A DNA stretch of 64,000 nt from Cognataquiflexum rubidum (GCF_022538115.1 NZ_JAKZAL010000014.1:1-64000); one strand, 5' to 3'; positions 36,070 through 44,496 are shown, counted from the stretch's first letter. The notes: generated by a model not told the origin, from the letters alone. Numbers and translations: made by a program.

Positions 36070-36818
36070 AAATCCTGATCATTGAAGATGAGCGGCCTGC
36101 TGCCAACAGGTTGAGGCAATTGGTGTTGGATTTGCTTCCAAATGCAGAGATTTTTGGACACTTGGATAGCATTACTTCTTCGGTAAAGTGGCTGGAAACA
36201 AATGTGTTCCCGGACCTTATTTTCTGCGATATCCAATTGGCCGATGGGCAGAGCTTTGAGATTTTTGAAAGGGTAAAGGTCAGTTCTCCGATTATTTTCA
36301 CCACTGCATTTGACCAGTTTGCAATCAAGGCATTCAAGTTAAATTCGGTGGATTATCTCCTCAAACCCATTGACCCCAAGGAATTGGCGCAAGCCATCCA
36401 AAAATTCCAGTCTCTACAAATTAAGCCGAGCATAGAACTCCATCAGATACGGGAATTGCTTTCCCCCAATTCAAGCCATCATAAAAGCAGGTTTTTGGTG
36501 AAGTTTGGCGAAAAGATCCAAAGCGTACAGACGGAGGATATTTCCATTTTTTACAGTGAAGAAAAAGTCACTTTCCTGCAAACTGTGGAAGGGAGAAAAT
36601 ATATTTTGGACTATACCCTTGACCAGTTGGAAGCCATGTTGGACCCAAGGAAATTTTTCAGACTCAATAGAAAATATATAGCTTCTTTTTCCTCAATAGC
36701 TGAAATCCACACCTACTCCAACAGCCGCCTGAAAATCAAATTGGCAAACTGTACCGACAACGACATCCTGATCAGCAGGGAGAAGGTCGGGGATTTTAAG
36801 GATTGGTTGGATGGGTGA
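36066..36818 (+). CDS. LytTR-family response regulator
   Basis: The 250-residue protein has a receiver domain (about 1-120) with acidic pocket EDE at 7-9, phospho-acceptor Asp55 in FCDIQLADG, Thr in FTTAF and Lys in YLLKPI. A LytTR DNA-binding domain follows (about 140-245), with FLVKFGEKIQSVQTEDI and FFRLNRKYIASF. It overlaps the kinase gene in ATGA and is its partner. Nearby candidates for regulation are the TonB receptor operon and the small exported proteins upstream; this is inference. Confidence 0.93.
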   Translation: MKILIIEDERPAANRLRQLVLDLLPNAEIFGHLDSITSSVKWLETNVFPDLIFCDIQLADGQSFEIFERVKVSSPIIFTTAFDQFAIKAFKLNSVDYLLKPIDPKELAQAIQKFQSLQIKPSIELHQIRELLSPNSSHHKSRFLVKFGEKIQSVQTEDISIFYSEEKVTFLQTVEGRKYILDYTLDQLEAMLDPRKFFRLNRKYIASFSSIAEIHTYSNSRLKIKLANCTDNDILISREKVGDFKDWLDG

Positions 36819-36922
36819 GTACAAAGTACGAAGTACGATGAACCAAGTACGAAGTAGTAAAAGGTAAGAGGTGAGAGGTGGGAAAGTACGAAGTATCAAG
36901 TACCAAGTACAAAGTATCGGAA
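36818..36922. repeat. Long heptamer-phased block
   Basis: Fifteen consecutive 7-bp units keep one register (agtacaa, agtacga, agtacga, tgaacca, agtacga and so on, through agaggtg, agaggtg, to agtacca and agtacaa). The block starts at the last base of the response-regulator gene. Confidence 0.85.
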
Positions 36923-37260
36923 CCAGAAGTGGTTAGAGATGAAATAAACCTCTCCTTGTCACATCGACCAGAGGGAGATATCTTTGTTTAAGGATAAAGT
37001 AAGAAGTTGGAAGTACGAAAAAGTAGGAGATGGTGGGTCCGAAGTTCAAGTACCTAGTACAAAGTATCCGAGAGGCAAAGGGTAAGAGGTGAAATAAACC
37101 TCCCCTTGTCATATCGACCAGAGGGAGATATCTTTTGGAAGTGGGAAGTGGGAAGTGGGAAGTAAGAAAAAAAAAGGTTTGAAAGTACCAAGTACAAAGT
37201 ATCCGAAAGGAAAAAGGTAGTGGAAAGAAAAAACCTCTCCTTGTCATATCGACCAGAGGT
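36923..37260. repeat. Degenerate copies of the 120-bp repeat unit
   Basis: Three diverged, unequal-length copies carry the core cctctccttgtcatatcgac plus cagagggagatatctt (ending near 36985, 37136 and 37270). They are interspersed with heptamer runs, including four exact-phase gaagtgg units at 37138-37165. No coding sequence. Confidence 0.8.
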
Positions 37261-37740
37261 AGATATCTTTTTTAAAGGACGAAGGAGGAAGTCAGAAGTA
37301 CGAAGTACGATGTACCAAGTATCAGAACCGTAAGTGGTTAGAGATGAGATAAACTTCTCCTTGTCATATCGACCAGAGGGAGATATCTTTTTTAAAGGAT
37401 GAAGGAGGAAGTCAGAAGTACGAAGTACGATGTACCAAGTATCGGAACCGGAAGTGGTTAGAGATGAGATAAACTTCTCCTTGTCATATCGACCAGAGGG
37501 AGATATCTTTTTTAAAGGACGAAGGAGGAAGTCAGAAGTACGAAGTACGATGTACCAAGTATCGGAACCGGAAGTGGTTAGAGATGAGATAAACTTCTCC
37601 TTGTCATATCGACCAGAGGGAGATATCTTTTTTAAAGGACGAAGGAGGAAGTCAGAAGTACGAAGTACGATGTACCAAGTATCGGAACCGGAAGTGGTTA
37701 GAGATGAGATAAACTTCTCCTTGTCATATCGACCAGAGGG
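37261..37740. repeat. 120-bp tandem repeat, four near-identical copies
   Basis: Units begin at 37261, 37381, 37501 and 37621 with an exact 120-bp period; copies two to four differ by a base or so, the first by a few. A fifth begins at 37741 and decays. Each unit contains a heptamer run (agtacga type) and the core gtcatatcgaccagaggg followed by agatatctttttt. Because 120 is a multiple of three, frames stay open on both strands, but the translated 40-residue repeats are not believed to be protein. Confidence 0.9.
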
Positions 37741-37804
37741 AGATATCTTTTTGAAGAAGGAAGCATAAAGGTTCATGACTGCCACCTTTTCCGATAATTA
37801 AGGT

Positions 37805-37835
37805 TTTCTCTTTCATTTTCAAAAACATATCTTTA
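37805..37835 (+). promoter_or_regulatory. Putative promoter of the first DUF4221-like gene
   Basis: TTTC, then exactly 19 bases, then TATCTTTA: one mismatch in each of the -33 (TTTG) and -7 (TAnnTTTG) Bacteroidota elements. It lies 24 bases before the ATG and directly after the tandem repeat. Confidence 0.4.
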
Positions 37836-37858
37836 CGTTAGCTGATAAATTTAATTCT

Positions 37859-38974
37859 ATGAGATACCTAATGATTATATTTTTTATGCTTGGATTTTCC
37901 TGCAGCCCAAAGGGTAGCCTTGACGGTCAGATTGATTATAAAATGGACACGGTGGTCGTCGACTCCAAAGGTGGAATAATCATGGGAGCAAGCCACCTAT
38001 TTTTGAGTGATTTTGACAGCAACCTTTCCACACTATACCATTACAGCAATCAAACCGCAGAGATTGAAGTGATAGACCTTGAAACTTTGTCAATCAAGGA
38101 TAGAATCAAAATCGAACAAGAGGGCCCTGAGGGTGTGGGTGAAAATGTTAGCAGGCTTTATTTTCTAGGCGATAGTCTTTTCGTTTTTGGCCATTACTTT
38201 GGTTTGAATTTTTTGGACATTTCAGGAAATAAGTCTAATGGTAATAGGTTCAGGGAATTTGAATTTTTTAAAAACTTGCAAGAAGATTCAGATCATTTTA
38301 CCAATAGTTTTTGTTTTTTGAATTCAGACAAAAAATTTATAAGTCCAGTATATTCCAAAGAAAATGATTTTAAATTCCTCGCATTGGTGGACCTTGAAGG
38401 AGACCGATTGGAAAAAATAGAATTTGAGGAATTAAAAGTAATCAACAACTTTAATGTTACTCTTAAAAGCGGTAACTCCCGGCGGTCGATTATCCAACCT
38501 GTTAACATGTTAAAAGTGGATGACTTGATCTATATCTCCAATTCTGCCAACAATGACATTTTCACATATCATATTCAAACACAAGAACTCAAGAATCTAA
38601 CCATTGAAGCCAATAAATTACCAGCAGGAAAATCCGGGACGTACAAAAAGGAAACTGATAATTTTGATGAGTTTGCAGAAATTTTTACAAGGATGAATTT
38701 TGAAATCGAGTATAAAGAGATAGTCCGAAATCCATCAAACGGCAATTTTTATAGATTTGCTATGCAGAAGGTAAGAGAGAAGATAGATGAATTACCCGCA
38801 AAATTTGATATTCATTTGGTGGCCTACGACAAGGAGTTTAAGCTTTTAAGTGAAACATTCATCCCAGAAATGAACACTATCCCACAAGTTTATTTTTGGA
38901 AGAATAATAGCATTTGGCTTCATGAGAACATTGACGATGAGTTGGCTTTTGTCAGGTTATTGTTCATGCCTTGA
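37859..38974 (+). CDS. DUF4221-like lipoprotein, detached member of the array
   Basis: The 371-residue protein has a lipobox signal (MLGFSC, Cys about 15). It shares the array family's marks: MDTVVVDSKGGIIM near the mature N-terminus, EQEGPEGVGENVSRLYFLGD (family core EGPNGxGxY), PAGKSGTYKKE, and the C-terminal ENIDDELAFVRL. Repeated four-stranded blocks suggest a six-bladed beta-propeller. It is the most diverged of the seven paralogues and is separated from the other six by a 693-base repeat-rich spacer. Surface or outer-membrane lipoprotein; function unknown. Confidence 0.8.
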   Translation: MRYLMIIFFMLGFSCSPKGSLDGQIDYKMDTVVVDSKGGIIMGASHLFLSDFDSNLSTLYHYSNQTAEIEVIDLETLSIKDRIKIEQEGPEGVGENVSRLYFLGDSLFVFGHYFGLNFLDISGNKSNGNRFREFEFFKNLQEDSDHFTNSFCFLNSDKKFISPVYSKENDFKFLALVDLEGDRLEKIEFEELKVINNFNVTLKSGNSRRSIIQPVNMLKVDDLIYISNSANNDIFTYHIQTQELKNLTIEANKLPAGKSGTYKKETDNFDEFAEIFTRMNFEIEYKEIVRNPSNGNFYRFAMQKVREKIDELPAKFDIHLVAYDKEFKLLSETFIPEMNTIPQVYFWKNNSIWLHENIDDELAFVRLLFMP

Positions 38975-39033
38975 CTTGGATTAGAAAGTTCTAAGTTTGG
39001 GGAGTGTGGGAATCAGGGAATTTCAAGGTTAGA

Positions 39034-39100
39034 AAGTTCGAAGTACAAAGTATCAAGTACCAAGTATCGGAACCGGAAGTGGTTAGAGATGAAATAAACG
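39034..39100. repeat. Solitary partial copy of the 120-bp unit
   Basis: Five exact-phase heptamers (aagttcg, aagtaca, aagtatc, aagtacc, aagtatc) are followed by ggaaccggaagtggttagag and atgaaataaac, matching about half a unit of the tandem repeat 1.3 kb upstream. Confidence 0.85.
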
Positions 39101-39159
39101 TGACTTTTTCACCTTGCGTGTTCAAATTAAAATCATTCAGAAAGGGTAGTGACGTTGGT

Positions 39160-39420
39160 TGGCCTGTCATCCTGAGTCTCAAACATTTTCAATAAAACAT
39201 TCAGAAAAGGAATGACATTGAAACGATTTTATTTCGGCCTCGTCCACGATAGCGATCGGGATCGGCCACCGATGTTGTTTTTGGGAGAGGGGGGAAGAGG
39301 AAAAAGCGGCGCAGCCGCTTTTTCCTCTTCCCCCCTCCAAACACCGAATCTCCGATCCCTGAGCTTGCCGAAGGGGAAAATTTTATTTCTGTCATTCGTC
39401 CCTGAGGGAAATATCTTTTT
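39160..39420. repeat. Cluster of several dispersed intergenic repeat types
   Basis: In order: a gtcatcctgagtc motif; a cgatagcgatcgggatcggcc motif; a perfect 22-bp-stem hairpin (39289-39310 with 39314-39335, loop GCA, G-rich arm then C-rich arm around AAAAAGCGGC); a ccctgagcttgccgaagggg motif; and gtcattcgtccctgaggga followed by aatatcttttt, a variant of the core of the 120-bp unit. Each resembles repeats commonly seen between genes in environmental bacteria. The remainder of this 693-base spacer, 39421-39619, is A+T-rich with two copies of tagtaaaaatatc (39471 and 39504) and no gene. Confidence 0.75.
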
Positions 39421-39619
39421 GTGTACTTTGTACCAAGGAAAAGTTAATCTTATGTAACAGATTATTGACTTAGTAAAAATATCCGATAATTTACCTAGTA
39501 GACTAGTAAAAATATCGAGTTCGGCTTTTAATGGAAGTTTGATTTTTTGCTTAACTCTCTTTTTTCAATCGAAAAAATTTTAATTTTTTGAGTACCCAAC
39601 AACTTTTAACGTTTTGATT

Positions 39620-39650
39620 TTTGGATTTCATTACGAATCTACTATTTTTA
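39620..39650 (+). promoter_or_regulatory. Putative promoter of the six-gene lipoprotein array
   Basis: TTTG at 39620-39623, exactly 19 bases, then TATTTTTA at 39643-39650. This matches the Bacteroidota TTTG-N19-TAnnTTTG consensus with one mismatch, 17 bases before the ATG. None of the five downstream spacers contains a comparable element, so this may drive the whole array. Confidence 0.5.
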
Positions 39651-39667
39651 GTTTTATCCCAATATTT

Positions 39668-40804
39668 ATGAAAAACTACCTGATACTAATTTCAATGCTT
39701 TTTCTCTTTTCCTGCAGTTCCAATACCGAAAAGAAAGCTGATTTCTCCCAAATGACTTTTTCCTTGGATACAGTTATGGTGGATTCGAAGGATGAGATAT
39801 TATACCTTAATGCCAACCTGATGCAATCAAGCCTAAGTCAGGATTTGAAATATTTATACAACTTCAATCAACAGGAATTCAGTCTGGAAAAAATCAGCCT
39901 TGACGCGCTCGAACTCCAGGGGAAAATCAAACTTGAAAAAGAAGGGCCTAATGGAATAGGAGATTATGTTTCCAATTTTAACCTTCTTGGAGACGACAGG
40001 TTTCTGGTTCAGGGTTTTTCAGGACTTTTTATACTGGATTCTTTAGGAAAAATTTTGAAAAAATTAGAATATTCCAGTTTAGGAGAAGGGAGTCTTTCGC
40101 CTGATGACTTTATGATGAGATTATTTTCCTTACCAAGTGATCCTGATACACATTATGGATTTTCGGTCGATTGGGAAAGTAACAACTATGTTTTCAATAA
40201 GGTCGAAATTGAAAATAATGAAAACACAAGATTTGAGATACCTGAGTTTGATAAATTGAAAGAATACAGGATTGAACTGGTTATGAATGGATCGCCGGCA
40301 GGCGGAATGGGGCCGTCTTTATTTATTTCAACTTCTATGGACAAAGTTGTTTTGAGTAATGAAATCGCCAATGAATTTTATGTTTTGGCGAACGATGAAC
40401 CGACACTGAAATATATTTCCCTTTTAAGTTCATTGACACCAAATAGAAAAAAAGAGAATTCAATAAATCAAGTTGAGTCTATTGAAGCTTTGTCAGAACT
40501 CTATAAAAAGTCGCAAGAAGACATTAATTTCAGTAAACCTGTTTGGGATAATAAGAATCGGATTTTCTATCGATTTTCCTTTTTCAAAAGATTTTTGGAA
40601 ATAGAAAATGAAGGGGATCAAGAAAGTAACGATGAAGTTTATTTGACGATTTTAGACGAAAATCTACAAATCATAGGCGAATCTAAAGTTCCCGAGCTAA
40701 AAAGAGCTCCCACCACCCACTTCGTCAAAGACGGCAAAATTTGGATTTTTGAGAATATAGATGATGAAATGGCTTTTGTCCGCTTAAGTATCAATTCCAA
40801 CTAA
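39668..40804 (+). CDS. DUF4221-like lipoprotein, array gene 1 (type A)
   Basis: The 378-residue lipoprotein has signal MKNYLILISMLFLFSC, then KADFSQMTFSLDTVMVDSKDEI, the family core LEKEGPNGIGDY, and the C-terminal HFVKDGKIWIFENIDDEMAFVRL. About six repeats of short strands suggest a beta-propeller. The first 40 mature residues are nearly identical to array gene 2, but the middle is much less similar. The ATG that begins the lipoprotein signal was chosen over an upstream start. Function unknown; it presumably sits on the outer membrane. Confidence 0.82.
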   Translation: MKNYLILISMLFLFSCSSNTEKKADFSQMTFSLDTVMVDSKDEILYLNANLMQSSLSQDLKYLYNFNQQEFSLEKISLDALELQGKIKLEKEGPNGIGDYVSNFNLLGDDRFLVQGFSGLFILDSLGKILKKLEYSSLGEGSLSPDDFMMRLFSLPSDPDTHYGFSVDWESNNYVFNKVEIENNENTRFEIPEFDKLKEYRIELVMNGSPAGGMGPSLFISTSMDKVVLSNEIANEFYVLANDEPTLKYISLLSSLTPNRKKENSINQVESIEALSELYKKSQEDINFSKPVWDNKNRIFYRFSFFKRFLEIENEGDQESNDEVYLTILDENLQIIGESKVPELKRAPTTHFVKDGKIWIFENIDDEMAFVRLSINSN

Positions 40805-40838
40805 CCCTCTAAGGGTTCAAAACCCTTGGAGGGTTTTC
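40803..40838 (+). terminator. Array spacer hairpin 1
   Basis: AACCCTCTAAGGGTT pairs with AACCCTTGGAGGGTT (15-bp stem, one wobble) around CAA and is followed by TTC. It overlaps the stop codon of array gene 1. The same hairpin recurs in all five array spacers. Confidence 0.7.
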
Positions 40839-40862
40839 TAAAACCAATCAAACCCCCATCCA

Positions 40863-42005
40863 ATGAAAAATCTACTCTTTGCGATTTCGATGCTTTTTCT
40901 CTTTTCCTGCAGTCCCAATACCGAAAAAAAAGCTGATTTCTCCCAAATGACTTTTTCTTTGGATACAGTTATGGTGGATTCGAAGGATGAGATACTTGAT
41001 CTGAAATCCGGACTTTGGTCTTCTGATTTTTCTGCTGACAAAAATTACCTCTATAATTTCAGCAGTAATGACCACAGTATAGAAAAAATTGATCTGGATT
41101 TACTGGAATTTGTGGGGAGATTTCCTTTTGAAAAAGAAGGACCGAATGGAATTGGTGATTATATCGGGCTGATCCAGTATTTACCAGAAGAGCGGTTCTA
41201 CATCAACTCAAACCTCAAAAATGGCATTTTCAATCTGCAGGGACAGAAAGTTGGCGACTTGAATTTTAAGTATGAGGAGCTTCAAGGTGATTCCTTGCCG
41301 ATTCAACAGCTGATGACGTATGGTTTTGTTTTTGATGAAAAGCCCAATCAGATTTTTGCTGTATTCAGGGATTGGTTAAAGAACAAAACTTCTTTTGGAA
41401 TATTGGATATTGACAAAAAGACCTATTTGGACAAGCCGATCCCGGAGTTTGATTTTCTGAAGGATTTTACAACTGTTTTAAACGGGGATCGAGGTTTCCC
41501 TATCGCTTTTTTAGGTCCTTGGGTTTGGGCAAACAAAGATAACGGCAAGATAATTATGGGGAATAATGCTTCTTCTGATCTATATATTTATGATTTTGCA
41601 TCTGATTCCCTTTGGTTTGAAACCTTTGAAAGTAAATTAACAGCCAATAGAAAAACAGGGACTTATCCGGCTGAAGCGGCATCCAAAGAAGAGTTTGATG
41701 TTTTAAACAGGACTTTTGGTGAAGGCATAACTTTCATGAATCCAGTTTGGGATCCGGCAAAGCAGATATATTTTAGATTTTCCTTTTTGCAAGAATTCAA
41801 AGAAGAGGAAGGCAAAAGTGTCAATGAGAAGGCAGTAGTCTATTTATCTATTTTAGATCCAGACTTTAATTTGGTCTCCGAAACAGTGGTTGATGTGTTG
41901 GACAAAAGACCTAACTTCCACTTCGTCAAAGACGGCAAAATCTGGATTTTTGAGAATATCGACGATGAGTTGGCTTTTGTCCGCTTAAGCATTGATTCCA
42001 ACTAA
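40863..42005 (+). CDS. DUF4221-like lipoprotein, array gene 2 (type A')
   Basis: The 380-residue lipoprotein has signal MKNLLFAISMLFLFSC, then KADFSQMTFSLDTVMVDSKDEIL as in array gene 1, the core FEKEGPNGIGDY, TANRKTGTYPAEA, and the C-terminal HFVKDGKIWIFENIDDELAFVRLSI. The middle (about 70-330) is diverged from gene 1. It starts 58 bases after the previous stop, with a hairpin between, and is probably part of the same transcript. Ligand or partner unknown. Confidence 0.82.
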   Translation: MKNLLFAISMLFLFSCSPNTEKKADFSQMTFSLDTVMVDSKDEILDLKSGLWSSDFSADKNYLYNFSSNDHSIEKIDLDLLEFVGRFPFEKEGPNGIGDYIGLIQYLPEERFYINSNLKNGIFNLQGQKVGDLNFKYEELQGDSLPIQQLMTYGFVFDEKPNQIFAVFRDWLKNKTSFGILDIDKKTYLDKPIPEFDFLKDFTTVLNGDRGFPIAFLGPWVWANKDNGKIIMGNNASSDLYIYDFASDSLWFETFESKLTANRKTGTYPAEAASKEEFDVLNRTFGEGITFMNPVWDPAKQIYFRFSFLQEFKEEEGKSVNEKAVVYLSILDPDFNLVSETVVDVLDKRPNFHFVKDGKIWIFENIDDELAFVRLSIDSN

Positions 42006-42039
42006 CCCTCCAAGGGTTCAAAACCCTCGGAGGGTTTTC
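42004..42039 (+). terminator. Array spacer hairpin 2
   Basis: AACCCTCCAAGGGTT and AACCCTCGGAGGGTT pair around CAA, followed by TTC. It overlaps the stop codon of array gene 2. One stem position (A opposite C) is changed relative to the other copies. Confidence 0.7.
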
Positions 42040-42062
42040 TAAAACCAATCAAACCCCATCCC

Positions 42063-43208
42063 ATGAAAACACTACTCTTCGCAATCTCAATGCTTTTTCT
42101 CTTTTCCTGCGGTAGAGAAAAAGAGGAAAAATTAGCTGATGACTTCAGCAACATCACCTTTTCCTTTGATACTGTTATGGTGGACAGTGGAGACGATTTC
42201 ATCAATCTCAAATATGGACTCTGGATCTCAGCAATCAGCAAAGACCACAAATATCTGTACAATTGGAATCGGGAAACTTCGGAACTCGATAGAGTCAATC
42301 TTGATCTGTTGGTGCTCGAGGAAAAAATCAAATTTGAGAAGGAAGGTCCAAATGGCGTTGGAGATTACATTTTTTGGATTTCTCTTTTAGGGACAGATCA
42401 AGTTCTATTTCCAAGTTTTGAAAATATGGGATTGCTTAATTTTCAGGGAGAAAAACTGAGAACCTACAAACTCATCGGAGAGAAATTTGAAGGAGACACC
42501 CTTCAAGAGTTTGAGAGCTTCTCTAATCAACCAATTATTTCTGATGATGGAAATACCCTCTTTGGGATCTTGGGCAATTGGAAAGAAAAAAGCTTCTACC
42601 TAGCAAAATTTGACTACGAGAACAAAACCCTGAAAAAACATGAACTTCCGGGATTTGAAAAATTGGCGGATTATACTGTCACACTCAATTCAGGTGGAGG
42701 TGGAATGATGATTCCACCTGAAAAAGGTATCACAGAAGTCGGGGGCAAACTCATAATTTCCAATTCAATATTCAATACCCTAATTGTCTATGACATGGCA
42801 AAGGATTCCCAATATCAGGTGGAATATGAAAATAAGCTTACCAAAAGCGGCAAATCAGGCAAATATGTGACTGAAGTGGATTCAGAGGAGGATTTTTACA
42901 GAGCGGCTAGTGAAATCGGTCAGGAGATCAATTTCAGGAATCCTATTTGGGACAATAAAAACCAGAGATTTTATCGGTTTTCCTACGAAAGCATTCCAAA
43001 GGAAAACTTCAAAGACGAAGAAGAAAAAGAAAAGAGTAAAGTGTACCTCACTATTCTGGACAATGACTTTAAAGTCTTGGGTGAAACCTTTGTCAAAGAA
43101 CTCCAAAGTAGCCCCGCAAAGCATTTCGTCAAAGACGGTAAAATATGGATCTATGAAAATGTCGATGATGAACTTGGTTTTGTGAGGATGACTATCAATT
43201 ATGAATAA
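42063..43208 (+). CDS. DUF4221-like lipoprotein, array gene 3 (type B)
   Basis: The 381-residue lipoprotein has signal MKTLLFAISMLFLFSC, then DDFSNITFSFDTVMVDSGDD, WISAISKDHKYLYNWNRET, the core FEKEGPNGVGDY and the end HFVKDGKIWIYENVDDELGF. It is the sister of array gene 6: about 80 bases near 42225-42305 are almost identical to 45890-45970, while other parts differ. A Lys/Glu-rich loop (KDEEEKEKSK) precedes the last blade. Probable outer-membrane beta-propeller lipoprotein; function unknown. Confidence 0.82.
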   Translation: MKTLLFAISMLFLFSCGREKEEKLADDFSNITFSFDTVMVDSGDDFINLKYGLWISAISKDHKYLYNWNRETSELDRVNLDLLVLEEKIKFEKEGPNGVGDYIFWISLLGTDQVLFPSFENMGLLNFQGEKLRTYKLIGEKFEGDTLQEFESFSNQPIISDDGNTLFGILGNWKEKSFYLAKFDYENKTLKKHELPGFEKLADYTVTLNSGGGGMMIPPEKGITEVGGKLIISNSIFNTLIVYDMAKDSQYQVEYENKLTKSGKSGKYVTEVDSEEDFYRAASEIGQEINFRNPIWDNKNQRFYRFSYESIPKENFKDEEEKEKSKVYLTILDNDFKVLGETFVKELQSSPAKHFVKDGKIWIYENVDDELGFVRMTINYE

Positions 43209-43210
43209 CT

Positions 43211-43246
43211 AACCCTCCAAGGGTTCGAAACCCTTGGAGGGTTTTC
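43211..43246 (+). terminator. Array spacer hairpin 3
   Basis: A perfect 15-bp inverted repeat (AACCCTCCAAGGGTT) around CGA is followed by TTC. Confidence 0.7.
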
Positions 43247-43270
43247 TAAAACCAATCAAACCCCCATCCA

Positions 43271-44416
43271 ATGAAAAATCTACTCTTTGCGATTTCAATG
43301 CTTTTTCTCTTTTCCTGTGAAAACACAGTCAAAAAAGACAGCACAGATTATTCAAAAATCACACTGACAATGGATACTGTTGTGGTGGATTCTGGAGAAG
43401 AAATCATCAATCTGAAATATAACTTATGGACCAGTACCATGAGCGAAGACAACAAATTTCTTTATCTGTGGAATAATGGTGAAATCACTTTGGATAAAAT
43501 CAACCTTGAGGAATTGCGGTTGGAGAAAAAAATCCAATATGAAAGTGAAGGGCCTAATGGAGTTGGTAGGTACGTGGGTTGGATGAGTTTTTTAAATGAA
43601 AATGAGGTTTTGTTTTCTGGTTTAGGGCCGCTTATGCTATTTGACATGGAAGGAAAAAAAACCAGAGAATATCCAATAACCGAAGAAACCAACTTAAAGG
43701 AAGGAGATTATTTTGGCAGAAACCCAATTTTATTGAAAAATGGAGAAGTAATCTATGGTTATCAAGGCAATTGGATTAATAACACCATGAATTTTGTCAA
43801 GGCCGATTTCAAAGAAAAAAAGTACACAAATATTGAGTTGCCGGGGATTTCCGAGCTTCCTGATTATCGCGTTATATTGGAATCCGAAGACATGGGTTCC
43901 ATGGCTTTACCGGAAAAATTTTTGAAAAAGGTAGGGGACAGGATCATTATTTCCAGCTCTGCGTATAGTACTTTGTACGTGTTGGACCTTAACAATGACT
44001 CCGTTTTTCAAGTCAACTATACCCCTAAGCTTACTCCCAAACAAAAAAAAGGAGGATACCCAGAAAAGGTGGAATCTGTGGACCGGTTTAAAGAAGTAAT
44101 GGCAGAGATTGATACCGAGATCAATTTTCAGGCGCCGGTTTGGGATGAAAAAAACCGCAAATTCTACCGCTTTTCATTTGAAGCCCTTCCTACCGAAATC
44201 AGTGAAGGTCCGGTGTTTATAAGTGCTGACCAAAGACCCATTTCCAAGATTTATCTCAGTATTTTTGATGAAAATTTTAACCTGTTGGGAGAGACCCTCT
44301 TGGATGAATTGAAACATGTCCCCAATACTGTTTTCGTCCGTGACGGCCAAATCTGGTCCTATGTCAATGTGGAGGATGAACTTGGTTTTGTGAGAATGAG
44401 CATCGATTTCAAATAA
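43271..44416 (+). CDS. DUF4221-like lipoprotein, array gene 4 (type C)
   Basis: The 381-residue lipoprotein has signal MKNLLFAISMLFLFSC, then DYSKITLTMDTVVVDSGEEI, YESEGPNGVGRY (family core with Ser replacing the usual Lys), and TPKQKKGGYPEKVESVDRF. The end is VFVRDGQIWSYVNVEDELGF. It is the sister of the next gene, with nearly identical stretches around GGYPEKVESVDRF and the INFQAPVWDE blade. Same spacing and hairpin arrangement as its neighbours. Confidence 0.82.
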   Translation: MKNLLFAISMLFLFSCENTVKKDSTDYSKITLTMDTVVVDSGEEIINLKYNLWTSTMSEDNKFLYLWNNGEITLDKINLEELRLEKKIQYESEGPNGVGRYVGWMSFLNENEVLFSGLGPLMLFDMEGKKTREYPITEETNLKEGDYFGRNPILLKNGEVIYGYQGNWINNTMNFVKADFKEKKYTNIELPGISELPDYRVILESEDMGSMALPEKFLKKVGDRIIISSSAYSTLYVLDLNNDSVFQVNYTPKLTPKQKKGGYPEKVESVDRFKEVMAEIDTEINFQAPVWDEKNRKFYRFSFEALPTEISEGPVFISADQRPISKIYLSIFDENFNLLGETLLDELKHVPNTVFVRDGQIWSYVNVEDELGFVRMSIDFK

Positions 44417-44418
44417 CT

Positions 44419-44453
44419 AACCCTCCAAGGGTTCGAAACCCTTGGAGGGTTTG
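44419..44453 (+). terminator. Array spacer hairpin 4
   Basis: A perfect 15-bp inverted repeat around CGA, followed by TT then GCCC. The spacer after it is longer and different from spacers 1-3 but matches spacer 5. Confidence 0.65.
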
Positions 44454-44496
44454 CCCAAATCCAATTATCAAATCTAACCAATCAAACTCCCATCCC

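Noticed and set aside
37261-37740. CRISPR-like array
   Set aside because: Whole 120-bp units repeat including the 'spacer' part; there are no unique spacers and no cas genes.
37054-37785. Long minus-strand frame of 243 codons (and a 112-codon plus-strand one) made of 40-residue repeats
   Set aside because: The 120-bp repeat has a period divisible by three, so frames stay open by chance on both strands. There is no start signal or membrane/signal logic, and the same core occurs as non-coding half copies elsewhere.
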